NCBI GenBank assembly: GCA_028284325.1
Contig: JANQRX010000011.1
Location: forward strand, 75,792-120,817
From: Bauldia sp.
Lineage (GTDB): Bacteria > Pseudomonadota > Alphaproteobacteria > Rhizobiales > Kaistiaceae
Direction of reading: 5' to 3'
DNA: 45,026 bases
Both the position numbers and the translations under genes were made by a program. The stretch's first letter is position 1; every line of letters starts with the position of its first letter. Shown piece after piece: positions 9,533-18,881 of the stretch. Under the pieces are notes generated by a model, which made no database searches, was not told where the DNA came from, and saw only the letters and a program-made list of their open reading frames with translations.

Positions 9533-12500
9533 ATGACACGTGGCACAGCCTGGAGCGTTCGCGGCGTCGATGACAAGACACGCGAGGCGGCGATCGAGGC
9601 GGCGCGACGTTCAGGGCTCTCCGTCGGCGAATGGCTGCGCCAGGTTCTGGCGGACGATGACTCACAGACCTCCGCAGAGGCCACAGACAGCAGCCCCGAA
9701 AACGACCGCATCGCCTCTCTCGACAAGCGTTTGCAGGACATGGAGGCCGCGTCGCTACGCGCCTTTGAATCCCTGAAGCGGCAACTCGAACGCAAGGACG
9801 CCGACACCTCGCCATCCACGTCGCGGCGGTCGGTCGCCGACATGGTCACGGCGCTGGCGCGCGAGCTCGACTCGGCCGACGAGGACGCCCGCTCCGAGAT
9901 CGAGAGCGGCCACGGGGCGCCCCCGCCCGTGCCCAACCAGGCGGAACCTGCCCTCGCCGATCGCGCCTATCTCGATGACATCCGTTCCAAGCTCGACCGC
10001 CTGCTTGCCACGCGGCAACCGCGCAACGATCCCTCGCCCGGCCGGATCGACGCCGCACTGGGCCGGCTTGAGCGGCGGCTGGACCGGGTCCGGACCCAGG
10101 CGTCGCGCGACCGGGACAAGGACCGTCCGGCCGAGCCCGCACAGCCGGCAGCGTCCGACCCCGACCCGATTGCCGCCGCGGTGGCCGAAATCAACCGCCG
10201 TCAGAGCGCCCTCGACCATCAGGCAGCGGTCGCGGCGCGCGACTCCGAGGCGGCGGCCGAGATCGTCCGCATGCGTCAGGACTTCGCGACGCTCGCCCGA
10301 CAGATCGAGACGTTCGGCCAGGCGGCGCTGGAAAGCCGCAGCGGCTACGCCGAACTCGCCCGCAGGATCGACGGTCTGGCCGCCGGCGCGCCTTTACAGG
10401 CCGGCGAGCTCGACGCCCTGCGGAAGGAAGTCCATGCCATCGCCGGCGCGGTGTCGGAGAACACCAACGTCGAACGCGCCCGCCTCGATACGCTCGGCGA
10501 AGAGGTGTCGCTGATCCGCAACGAATTGCGCAACCAGCATCCGCTGGCCGAAATCGACGCCCTGCGGGCGCAGATCGAGAAGATGGCCGGTTCGATGCGG
10601 GCCGCCGTGGCGTCGGTGCCAGAAACCTACGCCGCGCAGATGCGCAGCGTCGACCAGCGGGTCGATGACCTTGCGGTCCGGATCGACGAGGTGCTCGCCC
10701 GCGCCCCCGGTGCGGACGTGGTCGACATGCTGCGCGCCGAGATCGCCGGCATGCGCGAGGAGCTCGCCCACGCCCGGCCCGATACCAGACCGCTCGAGGC
10801 GGGGCTTCGCGATCTCACGGGTCGTGTCGACGAGCTGGCCTCGACGCGCGGCACCGAAGGCTTGAGCGAGCTCGAAACAAGGGTCAGCGTGCTCGCCAGC
10901 GACCTTGAACGTCGCGGCGCCGACGACCAGACGCTCCGCCACATCGAATCCGGCCTGGCGGACATGCAGGCGCGGCTCGCCTCGGCCGAGGACAACGCCC
11001 GCGCGACGGCACAGGCCACCGCCCTTGAAACCGTGCGTGCGGCAGGCGCCGACAGCCCGCCACCCCGCCACGACGACGTCGTCCGCAATCTCCGCAGGGA
11101 CCTCGAAAGCCTGAGGCTCGCCGCCGGTGACACCGATCGGGCCACCGACGGCGCGCTGCGGCAGGTGAACGCGACCATCACCGAAGTCGCCGACCGGTTG
11201 GCGCAACTGGAGACGTTGACGCGCGCCGGTGCAGACCACGGCGACTCTGGATCGCCGGCACCGGCGGTGACTGCGCCGGAGGTGCCTCCGGTCGAGCCCG
11301 CGCCCGCATCGCAGGCGTCGCCCGAACCTGCACCGGCCGACGAGCCGGCCGATCCCAAGACCCGCCGCGCCAACTTCATCGCGGCGGCCCGCCGGGCCGC
11401 GCAAGCCGCGGCCGTCGAGGCGGAGACGGCTGCGCACGACGACGCGGCCGACGACCGGGCGGACGACAGCGAGCGCACCGGTCCGTTCCGCCGCATCTCC
11501 CAGGCGCTGCACGGACGCAAGAAATCCGTGCTCCTCGCCGCCGCGGCGGTGGTCATCGCCATCGGCGCCATGCAGCTCTACGACGACGTCACGCGGCCGG
11601 CGCAGACCGATCTCATCGCCTCCACCGACGGACGCGCCGAAGTCACCTTCAGTGAACCGGTCGACGCGTTCAGCGAGCCCGTCGACGCCGCGCTGATCGC
11701 CCCTTCGCCCGGCGCCGATGCGCCTGCCCTGATCCCGCCAAGTGGCTCCGAAACCGCCGACCTCGCCTTCGCCGAGCCCTCGGCGATCGGCTCCCGCTTC
11801 GTGAAGGACCCCGCACCCGACCTGCCGACGTCGGCGTTTGCCCCGGCAACGGCGGGCGCCGCGCCGGCAAGCGCGCTTCCGGCGGCGATCGCCTCGCCGT
11901 CCCTGGCAGCCGCGGCCGAAGCCGGCGATCCGGCAGCGGCGTTCGAGATCGCCCAGCGTTACGCGGCCGGTGAGCGGGTCGAGCGCGACTGGACGACGGC
12001 GCGCCAGTGGTACCAGCGCGCCGCCGACGGCGGGCTGGCGGTGGCGCAGTTCCGCCTCGGCAGCCTGTACGAGCGCGGACTCGGCGGCGAGCGTGATCTC
12101 GTCAAGGCCGGCGACTGGTATCAGCGCGCAGCCGATCAGGGCCACGTCAACGCCATGCACAATCTGGCGGTGCTGATGAGCGAGGGGATCGACGGCCAGC
12201 CCGACCACACGCGGGCGCTACAGTGGTTCCGCGCCGCCGCCGACTACGGCGTCGCCGACAGCCAGTACAATCTCGGTGTCCTCTACGCCCGCGGGATCGG
12301 CCAGGAGCCGAACCTGGTGGAATCCTACAAATGGTTCGCCATCGCGGCGGCCGGTGGCGACAGCGACGCCGCGGCGCGGCGGGACGAGATCGCCGACATT
12401 CTCGAAAGCACCGACCTCGGCCGCGCCCGGGCCGCCGTGCAGGCCTGGAGCAAGCGCGAGCCGCTGATCGAGGCCAACGCCGTCGGCGGCCAGTGGAGCG

Positions 12501-12715
12501 ACGCGCATCTGGTCGGAGCGGCCGACCGGCAGGCGCTGGTCCAGAAGATCCAGAGCCTGCTTGCCGACCACGGCTTCGATCCGGGACCCGCCGACGGTCT
12601 GCTGGGGCCACGCACCCGCGACGCCGTGCTCGCCTTCCAGCGCACCAACGGCCTGTCGGTGACCGGACAGATCGATCAAAGCCTGCTCGCCGCCCTTGAG
12701 AGTCGGGCCGGCTAA
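9533..12715 (+). CDS. PodJ-like polarity protein with SEL1 repeats and peptidoglycan-binding domain
   Basis: 1060 residues starting at an ATG with GAGGG 8 bases upstream. Order: residues 5-40 carry the PodJ-type opening AWSVRGVDDKTREAAIEAAR with GLSVGEWLRQVL; about 55-620 is long charged helix, largely coiled coil; a Pro/Glu linker and a basic patch follow; one membrane helix lies at about 663-683; about 799-962 holds four SEL1 repeats (for example ARQWYQRAADGGLAVAQFRL); about 1000-1058 is a peptidoglycan-binding domain ending GLSVTGQIDQSLLAALE. This fits a cytoplasmic scaffold anchored to the wall from the periplasm. In Caulobacter, PodJ organises the flagellar pole; a polar role here is inferred from architecture. 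Confidence 0.88.
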   Translation: MTRGTAWSVRGVDDKTREAAIEAARRSGLSVGEWLRQVLADDDSQTSAEATDSSPENDRIASLDKRLQDMEAASLRAFESLKRQLERKDADTSPSTSRRSVADMVTALARELDSADEDARSEIESGHGAPPPVPNQAEPALADRAYLDDIRSKLDRLLATRQPRNDPSPGRIDAALGRLERRLDRVRTQASRDRDKDRPAEPAQPAASDPDPIAAAVAEINRRQSALDHQAAVAARDSEAAAEIVRMRQDFATLARQIETFGQAALESRSGYAELARRIDGLAAGAPLQAGELDALRKEVHAIAGAVSENTNVERARLDTLGEEVSLIRNELRNQHPLAEIDALRAQIEKMAGSMRAAVASVPETYAAQMRSVDQRVDDLAVRIDEVLARAPGADVVDMLRAEIAGMREELAHARPDTRPLEAGLRDLTGRVDELASTRGTEGLSELETRVSVLASDLERRGADDQTLRHIESGLADMQARLASAEDNARATAQATALETVRAAGADSPPPRHDDVVRNLRRDLESLRLAAGDTDRATDGALRQVNATITEVADRLAQLETLTRAGADHGDSGSPAPAVTAPEVPPVEPAPASQASPEPAPADEPADPKTRRANFIAAARRAAQAAAVEAETAAHDDAADDRADDSERTGPFRRISQALHGRKKSVLLAAAAVVIAIGAMQLYDDVTRPAQTDLIASTDGRAEVTFSEPVDAFSEPVDAALIAPSPGADAPALIPPSGSETADLAFAEPSAIGSRFVKDPAPDLPTSAFAPATAGAAPASALPAAIASPSLAAAAEAGDPAAAFEIAQRYAAGERVERDWTTARQWYQRAADGGLAVAQFRLGSLYERGLGGERDLVKAGDWYQRAADQGHVNAMHNLAVLMSEGIDGQPDHTRALQWFRAAADYGVADSQYNLGVLYARGIGQEPNLVESYKWFAIAAAGGDSDAAARRDEIADILESTDLGRARAAVQAWSKREPLIEANAVGGQWSDAHLVGAADRQALVQKIQSLLADHGFDPGPADGLLGPRTRDAVLAFQRTNGLSVTGQIDQSLLAALESRAG

Positions 12716-12838
12716 CCATCTTCGGCATCATCGGCGCAGGACGGCGCGTCGATCATTGACAGTCGGCGCCGTCTGGCGCCATACCCTTCCATCCACCCTC
12801 GATGCGCCCGTCCGCGCATCGCCAAGACCGTCGATACC

Positions 12839-13768
12839 GTGCAGGTTTACCTTCCTATTGCCGAGCTCTCGGCGAATATGTTCATCATATTCGGCATGGG
12901 CGGGGCGGTGGGCTTCCTGTCCGGCATGTTCGGTGTGGGCGGCGGCTTCCTCCTCACACCGCTCCTGATCTTCTCCGGCATCCCGCCCGCGGTGTCGATC
13001 GCCACGGTGGCACCGCAGATCGCCGCCTCGTCGACGTCGGCGGCGCTGACCTACTACCGCCGCGGGCAGGTCGACCTGAAGCTGGCCCTCTATCTGCTGC
13101 TCGCCGGCGCGACCGGATCGGCGCTGGGCGTGCTTGTCTTCTCCATCCTCAACTCGTCCGGCCAGCTCGACCTGATCGTGTCGCTCAGCTACGTGGCGCT
13201 CCTCTCCTCGGTCGGGGGGCTGATGCTGACGGAAGCCGCGCGCGCCATCATCAACGCCCGTCGCGGCCGCCCGACGCCGCTCCGCCGGCCCGGCCAGCAC
13301 ACCTGGATCCACGGCCTACCCCTGAAAACGCGGTTCCGCCGTTCCAAGCTCTATGTCAGCGTCATCCCGGTGATCGGACTCGGGCTCGGCATCGGCTTTC
13401 TCGGCGCCATGCTCGGCATCGGCGGCGGGTTCATCCTGGTGCCGGCGATGATCTACCTCCTGCGCGTGCCCACCAACATGGTGATCGGCACCTCGCTGGT
13501 TCAGATCGTCGCCACCATGAGCGTGGCCACGATCCTGCACGCGGTCACCAACCAGACGGTCGACGTGGTGCTGGCGCTCGCCCTGATGATCGGCGGCGTC
13601 ATGGGTGCGCAGTTCGGCACCCGGGCCGGACAGACCATCCGCGGCGACCAGTTGCGCGGCCTCCTGTCGCTGCTCATCCTCGCGGTCGCTGTCCGCTTCC
13701 TCATCGGGCTGGTGATCACGCCGGAGGAGCGCTACTCGCTCGATCTCCTCAGGGGTGCGTTTCCATGA
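12839..13768 (+). CDS. TauE/SafE family anion exporter
   Basis: 309-residue membrane protein of the sulfite/sulfonate exporter family, starting at GTG. Two homologous halves each hold a glycine-rich signature: GFLSGMFGVGGGFLLTPLL at about 25-43 and GFLGAMLGIGGGFILVPAM at about 186-204. A cytoplasmic loop rich in Arg and Pro separates them. Around eight membrane segments are apparent. The stop overlaps the ATG of the next gene (ATGA), and TauE/SafE-TIGR02186 pairing recurs in alphaproteobacteria, so the two probably act together at the inner membrane. The transported anion is not evident. Confidence 0.9.
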   Translation: MQVYLPIAELSANMFIIFGMGGAVGFLSGMFGVGGGFLLTPLLIFSGIPPAVSIATVAPQIAASSTSAALTYYRRGQVDLKLALYLLLAGATGSALGVLVFSILNSSGQLDLIVSLSYVALLSSVGGLMLTEAARAIINARRGRPTPLRRPGQHTWIHGLPLKTRFRRSKLYVSVIPVIGLGLGIGFLGAMLGIGGGFILVPAMIYLLRVPTNMVIGTSLVQIVATMSVATILHAVTNQTVDVVLALALMIGGVMGAQFGTRAGQTIRGDQLRGLLSLLILAVAVRFLIGLVITPEERYSLDLLRGAFP

Positions 13769-14520
13769 GGGTCGTGGTTGGCCTCGCGCTGCTTGCCGGC
13801 ATCGTCGCCGCCGCGCCGGCGGACGCCGAGGACCTGACCATCGCCATCTCGTCGCCGACCGTGGAGATCACCTCGAACTTCACGGGCGCCGACATCACCG
13901 TCTTCGGTGTCGTCGAGGACGCGGTGCCGGGGGTCGAATACGACGTGGTGGTGGCCTTGCGCGGGCCGGCGCAGAACATCGCCGTGCGCCGCAAGGACCG
14001 GGTCGCGGGCATCTGGATCAACCAGGCGTCCGAAACGGTGCTGGCGGTGCCGGGCTTCTACGCGCTCAGGACATCAGCGCCGCTGTGGCAGATCGCCGAT
14101 CCGGAGACACGGGAGAACTTTCTGCTCGGCACCGATCACCTCGGTTTCGTCTACCGCGGCAAGGTGCGGATCAACGACCCGTCGGCCGCTGAGTTCCGCG
14201 ACGCCTTCCTGCGGCTGAAGACCGAGGCCGACCTGTTCAGCGAGGCCACCGACATCTCGTTCCTCGCCGATGCGGTCTTCCGCACCACCATCCGCCTCCC
14301 CGCATCGACGCCGGTGGGGCGCTATTCGGCCACCGGGTTCGTCTTCCGGGACGGTCAACTGGTCGCGCGGGTGCGCGAGATCATGAACGTCAACCGGGTC
14401 GGCGGCGAGCGGTTCCTGTTCGAATTCTCCCGCAACCAGGCCTTCCTCTACGGCATCGCGGCCGTGGCAATGGCGCTGTTTGTCGGCTGGCTGGGCGGCG
14501 TCCTGTTCCGCCGCGACTAG
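13765..14520 (+). CDS. TIGR02186 family membrane-anchored periplasmic protein
   Basis: 251 residues from an ATG overlapping the TauE/SafE stop. A signal peptide covers residues 1-20 (cleavage near ADA-E), a beta-rich periplasmic domain follows, and one membrane helix (FLYGIAAVAMALFVGWLGGV) sits near residues 227-246 with a short RRD tail. Family marks are LTIAISSPTVEITSNFTGAD, then VFGVVEDAVPGVEYDVVVAL, then RRKDRVAGIWINQ. The function is unknown; constant partnership with a TauE/SafE exporter suggests an accessory subunit. The frame is open far upstream because it crosses the TauE gene out of phase; the start given is the one that gives a signal peptide. Confidence 0.9.
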   Translation: MRVVVGLALLAGIVAAAPADAEDLTIAISSPTVEITSNFTGADITVFGVVEDAVPGVEYDVVVALRGPAQNIAVRRKDRVAGIWINQASETVLAVPGFYALRTSAPLWQIADPETRENFLLGTDHLGFVYRGKVRINDPSAAEFRDAFLRLKTEADLFSEATDISFLADAVFRTTIRLPASTPVGRYSATGFVFRDGQLVARVREIMNVNRVGGERFLFEFSRNQAFLYGIAAVAMALFVGWLGGVLFRRD

Positions 14521-14528
14521 GTAATCAG

Positions 14529-15254
14529 CTAGGGCGCGCGCCGCGCCAGGGACCGCCGGCCCACCGAATAGACCTGTGCGTCCCCCAGCATGTAGGCGGC
14601 GAGCGTCGTCGGATCGAACAGATCGGCAAAGGCCGGATGACCGATATCGAGTCCGCCGGTGTAGGCGCCGAAGGCCGGCATCACCAGCCGGTGGCCGTCG
14701 CCGACGAAGCAGCGCCGCCGCACCGACCGGCCGCGCCCGACGACCCGCGCCGAGGGGTGCAGATGGCCGGCGATTTCGCCCACAGCCGGCGCGGCCTGCG
14801 GTTCGTGGCGGAACGAGAGGCGGCCGACCGTCAGCTCGGTCAGGATCATGCCGCCCAGCCGGCGCGGCAGGCGTGGGTCGTGGTTGCCGGTGATCCAGAT
14901 CCAGTCCCGCCCCGCCTGCAGGTCGAACAGGGCGTCGCGGTCGCGCGGCGCAAGGCGCGCCGGGCCGTCCTCGTCGTGGAAACTGTCGCCCAGCGCCACG
15001 ACGATGCGCGGATCGAGGCGGTCGATCGCGGCCGCCAGACGGTTCAGCGTTTCCACTGTGTCGTAAGGGGGTACGAGCTGTCCGCGCCGGGCGAACGCCG
15101 ACCCTTTCTCCAGATGGAGGTCGGCGACGCACAAGAGCCCCTCGTCGGCCCACCACAGCGCGCCCTCGCAGAAGGCCTCGAGCACCACACCGGTCACGCC
15201 GAGGCGCGCGGGCACCGAACCTTCGTACCGCGATCGCGCCGCCTCAGCCGCCAT
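14529..15254 (-). CDS. pdeM: ligase-associated metallophosphoesterase (PdeM/MPE)
   Basis: 241-residue calcineurin-like phosphoesterase of the Lhr-Exo-Lig repair cluster. Metal-binding motifs stand in order: DLHLEKG at 45-51, GDSFHDED at 89-96, GNHD at 123-126 and GHLHP at 163-167. Homologues are manganese-dependent phosphodiesterases and endonucleases studied from Pseudomonas putida. The ATG at 15254 overlaps the lhr stop by 11 bases, so it is coupled to lhr. The frame that continues into other coding upstream is lhr read out of phase. Confidence 0.92.
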   Translation of the reverse strand: MAAEAARSRYEGSVPARLGVTGVVLEAFCEGALWWADEGLLCVADLHLEKGSAFARRGQLVPPYDTVETLNRLAAAIDRLDPRIVVALGDSFHDEDGPARLAPRDRDALFDLQAGRDWIWITGNHDPRLPRRLGGMILTELTVGRLSFRHEPQAAPAVGEIAGHLHPSARVVGRGRSVRRRCFVGDGHRLVMPAFGAYTGGLDIGHPAFADLFDPTTLAAYMLGDAQVYSVGRRSLARRAP

Positions 15255-17802
15255 TCATGGCCTCCCGTGCCAGGTCGTCCGCCGCTTCGCGCAGCACGTG
15301 CTCATCCGCGTCACCGCCGCTCACCGGCTCCTTGCCGATTTCCAGCATCACCGGCACCGCCAGCGGCGAAATCCGGTCGAGCCGGCTGTGGACGATTCGA
15401 CCCTTGATTCGCGCCAGCATATCCCCGAGCCGGCCGATGTCGAGGAGGCCGGTGGAGGCGTCGGCCCATGTCGCTTCCATCAGGAGGTGGTCGGGCTCGT
15501 GCTTGCGCAAGACGTCGTAGATCAGGTCGGACGACATGGTGACCTGCCGGCCGCTCTTCTCCTGCCCCGGATGGCGCTTCTCGATCAGCCCGGAGATCAG
15601 GGCGCAATTGCGGAACATGCGTTTCAGGAGATAGCTCTCGGCCATCCAGGCTTCGAGATCGTCGCCAAGCATGTCCTCGTCGAACAGTTCGGCAAGGCTC
15701 GGCCGGTCGCGCGCAAAGGCGGCGCCGAGATCGGCGAGCCCCCACACCGCGATCGAGTAATCGGTAGCGACAAAACCGGTGGGGCGCAGCTTGGCGCGCT
15801 CCAGCCGGCGGGTGAGCAGCATGCCCAGCGTCTGGTGGGCCAGACGGCCCTCGAACGGGTAGGCGACGAGATAGTGGCGATTGCCGCGCGGATAGGTCTC
15901 CACCAGGAGCTGACCCTGGCGCGGCAGCAGCGAGCGCCGGCGCTGGATGCGCAGCCACTCCGCGACCTGGGGCGGCAGTTCGCCCCAGCGCTTGGGATCG
16001 GCTAGGATCGCCCGCACCCCGGCGGCGAGATAGGTCGACAGGGGAAACTTGCCCCCGGCATAGAGCGGGATCTTCGGTGTCGTGTCCTGGGTGCGGGTGG
16101 CGATCACGTCGTTTTCGTACATGCCCTCGAAGCGGAGCACGAAGCCAGCGAACAGGAAGGTGTCGCCGGGCGCCAGGGTCTCGATGAAGTACTCCTCGAT
16201 CCTGCCGACGATGCGCCCACCGCGGCCGGCGAGCCCGGCGGCGCGATTGCGGCTGATTTTCACGTTGAGCAGCGGCGCCTCGATGATGGTGCCGACGTTC
16301 AACCGGTATTGCTGGGCGACGCGCGGATGGCTGATGCGCCACAGGCCGTCCTTGCCCGCGCGGATGCGGGCGTAGCGTTCGTACTGGCGGAGTGCGTAGC
16401 CGCCCGTGGCGACAAAACCGACCGTGCGGTCGAAGGTCCGGCGGTCGATCTCGCGATAGGGATAGGCGGAGGCCACCTCCTCGTAGAGGTCGTCGGCGTC
16501 AAACGGCGTCGCGCAGGCCATGCCGAGGACGTGCTGTGACAACACGTCGAGCGCGCCGGACCGGATGGGCGGCGTGTCCTGCGCGCCGAGATAGTTGGCC
16601 TCCAGCGCCGAGCGGCATTCCAGCACCTCGAAGCGGTTGGCCGGTACCAGCAGCGCCCGCGACGGTTCGTCGAGGCGGTGGTTGGCGCGCCCGATCCGCT
16701 GAGCCAGCCGACTCGCGCCCTTCGGCGCGCCGATGTGGATCACCAGATCGACATCGCCCCAGTCGATCCCGAGGTCGAGGGTGGAGGTGCAGACCACGGC
16801 GCGCAGCCGCCCGGCACTCATGGCCGCCTCAACCTTGCGCCGCTGGGTGGCGTCGAGCGAACCGTGATGGAGGGCGATGGGCAGGTCGTCGGCGTTCACC
16901 CGCCACAGCTCCTGGAAGATCAGCTCCGCCTGGCTGCGGGTATTGACGAACAGGAGCGCCATGCGGTGCCGCTTGATCGCGTCGTAGAGATCGCCGAGGG
17001 CGTAACGCGCCGAATGCCCGGACCACGGCACGCGCTCTTGCGAATCGAGAATGGTGATGTCGGGCCTGGCGCCGCCGGCTACCGTCACCAGGTGGCTGAG
17101 CCGCCGCCGCGTCCCGCCCTGGGGCATCAGCCAGCCGCGCAGTTCGTCGGGGTCGGCCACGGTCGCCGACAGGCCGATGGTCTTCAGCCGCGGCGCCAGC
17201 TTGCGGAGCCGCGCCAGCCCCAGCGACAGGAGGTCGCCGCGCTTGTTGGTCACCAACGCGTGCAGTTCGTCGAAAATCACCGTGTCGAGATCGGCGAAGA
17301 ACCGGTCGGCGCCGGGGGCGGAGACGAGCAACGCCACCTGCTCCGGCGTCGTGAGCAGGATGTCGGGCGGATTGAGCTTCTGGCGCTGGCGCTTGTGGAC
17401 CGAGGTGTCGCCGGTACGGGTCTCGAGCCGAAGCGTAAGCCCGATCTCGTCGACCGGCGCTTCGAGGTTGCGGGCGATGTCGACGGCGAGCGCCTTCAGC
17501 GGCGAGACGTACAGCGTGTGGATGCCGTATCCGCCCGCCCGCCGCGGCTTCTTTGGCCGGGCGTGGAGGGCGGTGAGGCTGGGCAGGAAGCCGGCGAGCG
17601 TCTTGCCGGCGCCGGTGGGCGCGATCAGCAGGGTCGACTTCCCGGCCCGCGCCTTGTCGAGAAGCTCCAACTGATGCGGACGCGGCGACCAGCCGCGCGC
17701 GACAAACCAGTCCGCAAACGGCGGAGGCAGAGGCGCGTCGGGTGGTGTCTTCGCGACAACGTTCACGCCAAAGGCGTAGCGCGGCGGCGCCATGGCGTCC
17801 AT
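15244..17802 (-). CDS. lhr: ligase-associated Lhr-core DEXH helicase
   Basis: 852-residue superfamily 2 helicase of the Lhr-core type that tracks on DNA 3' to 5' and unwinds RNA:DNA and DNA duplexes in characterised homologues. Visible are Walker A APTGAGKT at 61-68, a DELH box in VIFDELHALVTNKRG, SAT in IGLSATVADPDELRGW, and motif VI AQRIGRANHR. The C-terminal winged-helix and Lhr-specific part follows and ends VRE-type DLAREAMNGG. Its length fits the ligase-associated subfamily rather than the 1500-residue long Lhr. The start is divergent from exo by 68 bases, so both strands of the cluster probably share this promoter region. Confidence 0.94.
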   Translation of the reverse strand: MDAMAPPRYAFGVNVVAKTPPDAPLPPPFADWFVARGWSPRPHQLELLDKARAGKSTLLIAPTGAGKTLAGFLPSLTALHARPKKPRRAGGYGIHTLYVSPLKALAVDIARNLEAPVDEIGLTLRLETRTGDTSVHKRQRQKLNPPDILLTTPEQVALLVSAPGADRFFADLDTVIFDELHALVTNKRGDLLSLGLARLRKLAPRLKTIGLSATVADPDELRGWLMPQGGTRRRLSHLVTVAGGARPDITILDSQERVPWSGHSARYALGDLYDAIKRHRMALLFVNTRSQAELIFQELWRVNADDLPIALHHGSLDATQRRKVEAAMSAGRLRAVVCTSTLDLGIDWGDVDLVIHIGAPKGASRLAQRIGRANHRLDEPSRALLVPANRFEVLECRSALEANYLGAQDTPPIRSGALDVLSQHVLGMACATPFDADDLYEEVASAYPYREIDRRTFDRTVGFVATGGYALRQYERYARIRAGKDGLWRISHPRVAQQYRLNVGTIIEAPLLNVKISRNRAAGLAGRGGRIVGRIEEYFIETLAPGDTFLFAGFVLRFEGMYENDVIATRTQDTTPKIPLYAGGKFPLSTYLAAGVRAILADPKRWGELPPQVAEWLRIQRRRSLLPRQGQLLVETYPRGNRHYLVAYPFEGRLAHQTLGMLLTRRLERAKLRPTGFVATDYSIAVWGLADLGAAFARDRPSLAELFDEDMLGDDLEAWMAESYLLKRMFRNCALISGLIEKRHPGQEKSGRQVTMSSDLIYDVLRKHEPDHLLMEATWADASTGLLDIGRLGDMLARIKGRIVHSRLDRISPLAVPVMLEIGKEPVSGGDADEHVLREAADDLAREAMNGG

Positions 17803-17870
17803 CGTGGCCGCGTCCGTCGGCTGTCAGCAGCGAGGTGGGCGTGGCGGGCCGGCGTGCTTATCTTGCCTCC

Positions 17871-18881
17871 ATGCAACCCGCCGATCTCCTCCAACCGTCC
17901 GCCGCTGGCCTCTACGCGCCGCAGGGCGGCTTCCACATCGACCCGACCCGGGCCGTGGACGTGGCGCTCGTCACCCATGGCCATGCCGACCATGCGCGCC
18001 CCGGCCACGGCACCGTGGTGGCGACCGCCGAAACGCTCAAGATCATGGAAGTGCGGTACGGGGCCGGCTTTGCCGGCGCCACACAGGTAGCGGAGCCCGG
18101 CGCGACGCTGCGGTTCGGGTCCGTCTCGGTCACCTTCGCGCCTGCCGGCCATGTCCTCGGTTCGGCGCAGATCCTGGTGGAGGCGGACGGCACGCGGATC
18201 GTCGCCTCCGGCGACTACAAGCGCCTGCCGGACCCCACCTGCGCGCCGTTCGTCCCCATCCCGTGCGATGTCTTCATCACCGAAGCCACGTTCGGGCTTC
18301 CGGTCTTTCACCATGCCGATCCCGCCGACGAGATCGCCAAGCTCCTTGCCTCGCTTGCCCGCTCGTCGGAGCGCGCCCACATGGTCGGCGCCTATTCGCT
18401 GGGCAAGGCGCAGCGCGTGATCCGCCTCCTGCGCGACGCCGGCTATGACGCACCGATCTACATCCACGGCGCGTTGGAGAAGCTGTGCGCGCTCTACGAG
18501 GAGCTGGGAGTGGCGCTCGGCCCCTTGTCGCCGGCAACGGTGGCGAAGGGCGCCAAGGGTGACTTCGCCGGAGCCGTCGTGATCGCGCCGCCGGGGGCGC
18601 TGCAGGACCGCTGGGCGCGGCGCTTCCCCGATCCGGTCATCTGTCACGCCTCGGGCTGGATGCGTATCCGCCAGCGGGCCAAGCAGTCCGGCGTCGAACT
18701 GCCGCTGATCCTGTCCGATCATGCCGACTGGGACGAACTCACGCGGACGATCCGCGACGTGGGCGCCAAGGAGGTCTGGGTGACCCACGGGCGCGAGGAG
18801 GCGCTGGTGCGCTGGTGCGAGCTCAACGGCATTCGCGCGAAGCCGCTCCATCTCGTCGGCTACGAGGACGAACCGGAATGA
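17871..18881 (+). CDS. ligase-associated DNA exonuclease (MBL/beta-CASP fold)
   Basis: 336-residue metallo-beta-lactamase/beta-CASP nuclease, the Exo member of the Lhr-Exo-Lig-Pde set. The metal motif HGHADH is at residues 36-41; further metal-site stretches are FAPAGHVLGSAQ, SGDYKRLPDP and SDHADWDEL, with THGREEALVRW near the C-terminus. The ATG at 17871 is preferred; the upstream extension is antisense to lhr. In most relatives the ligase gene follows directly, but here a minus-strand gene intervenes. The last 22 bases overlap the end of that gene. Confidence 0.92.
   Translation: MQPADLLQPSAAGLYAPQGGFHIDPTRAVDVALVTHGHADHARPGHGTVVATAETLKIMEVRYGAGFAGATQVAEPGATLRFGSVSVTFAPAGHVLGSAQILVEADGTRIVASGDYKRLPDPTCAPFVPIPCDVFITEATFGLPVFHHADPADEIAKLLASLARSSERAHMVGAYSLGKAQRVIRLLRDAGYDAPIYIHGALEKLCALYEELGVALGPLSPATVAKGAKGDFAGAVVIAPPGALQDRWARRFPDPVICHASGWMRIRQRAKQSGVELPLILSDHADWDELTRTIRDVGAKEVWVTHGREEALVRWCELNGIRAKPLHLVGYEDEPE

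Noticed and set aside
10394-12208. 604-residue minus-strand frame across the PodJ-like gene
   Set aside because: It is the mirror of a high-GC coding region, rich in Arg, Gly and Val with no recognisable domain, while the plus strand has clear SEL1 and peptidoglycan-binding repeats.
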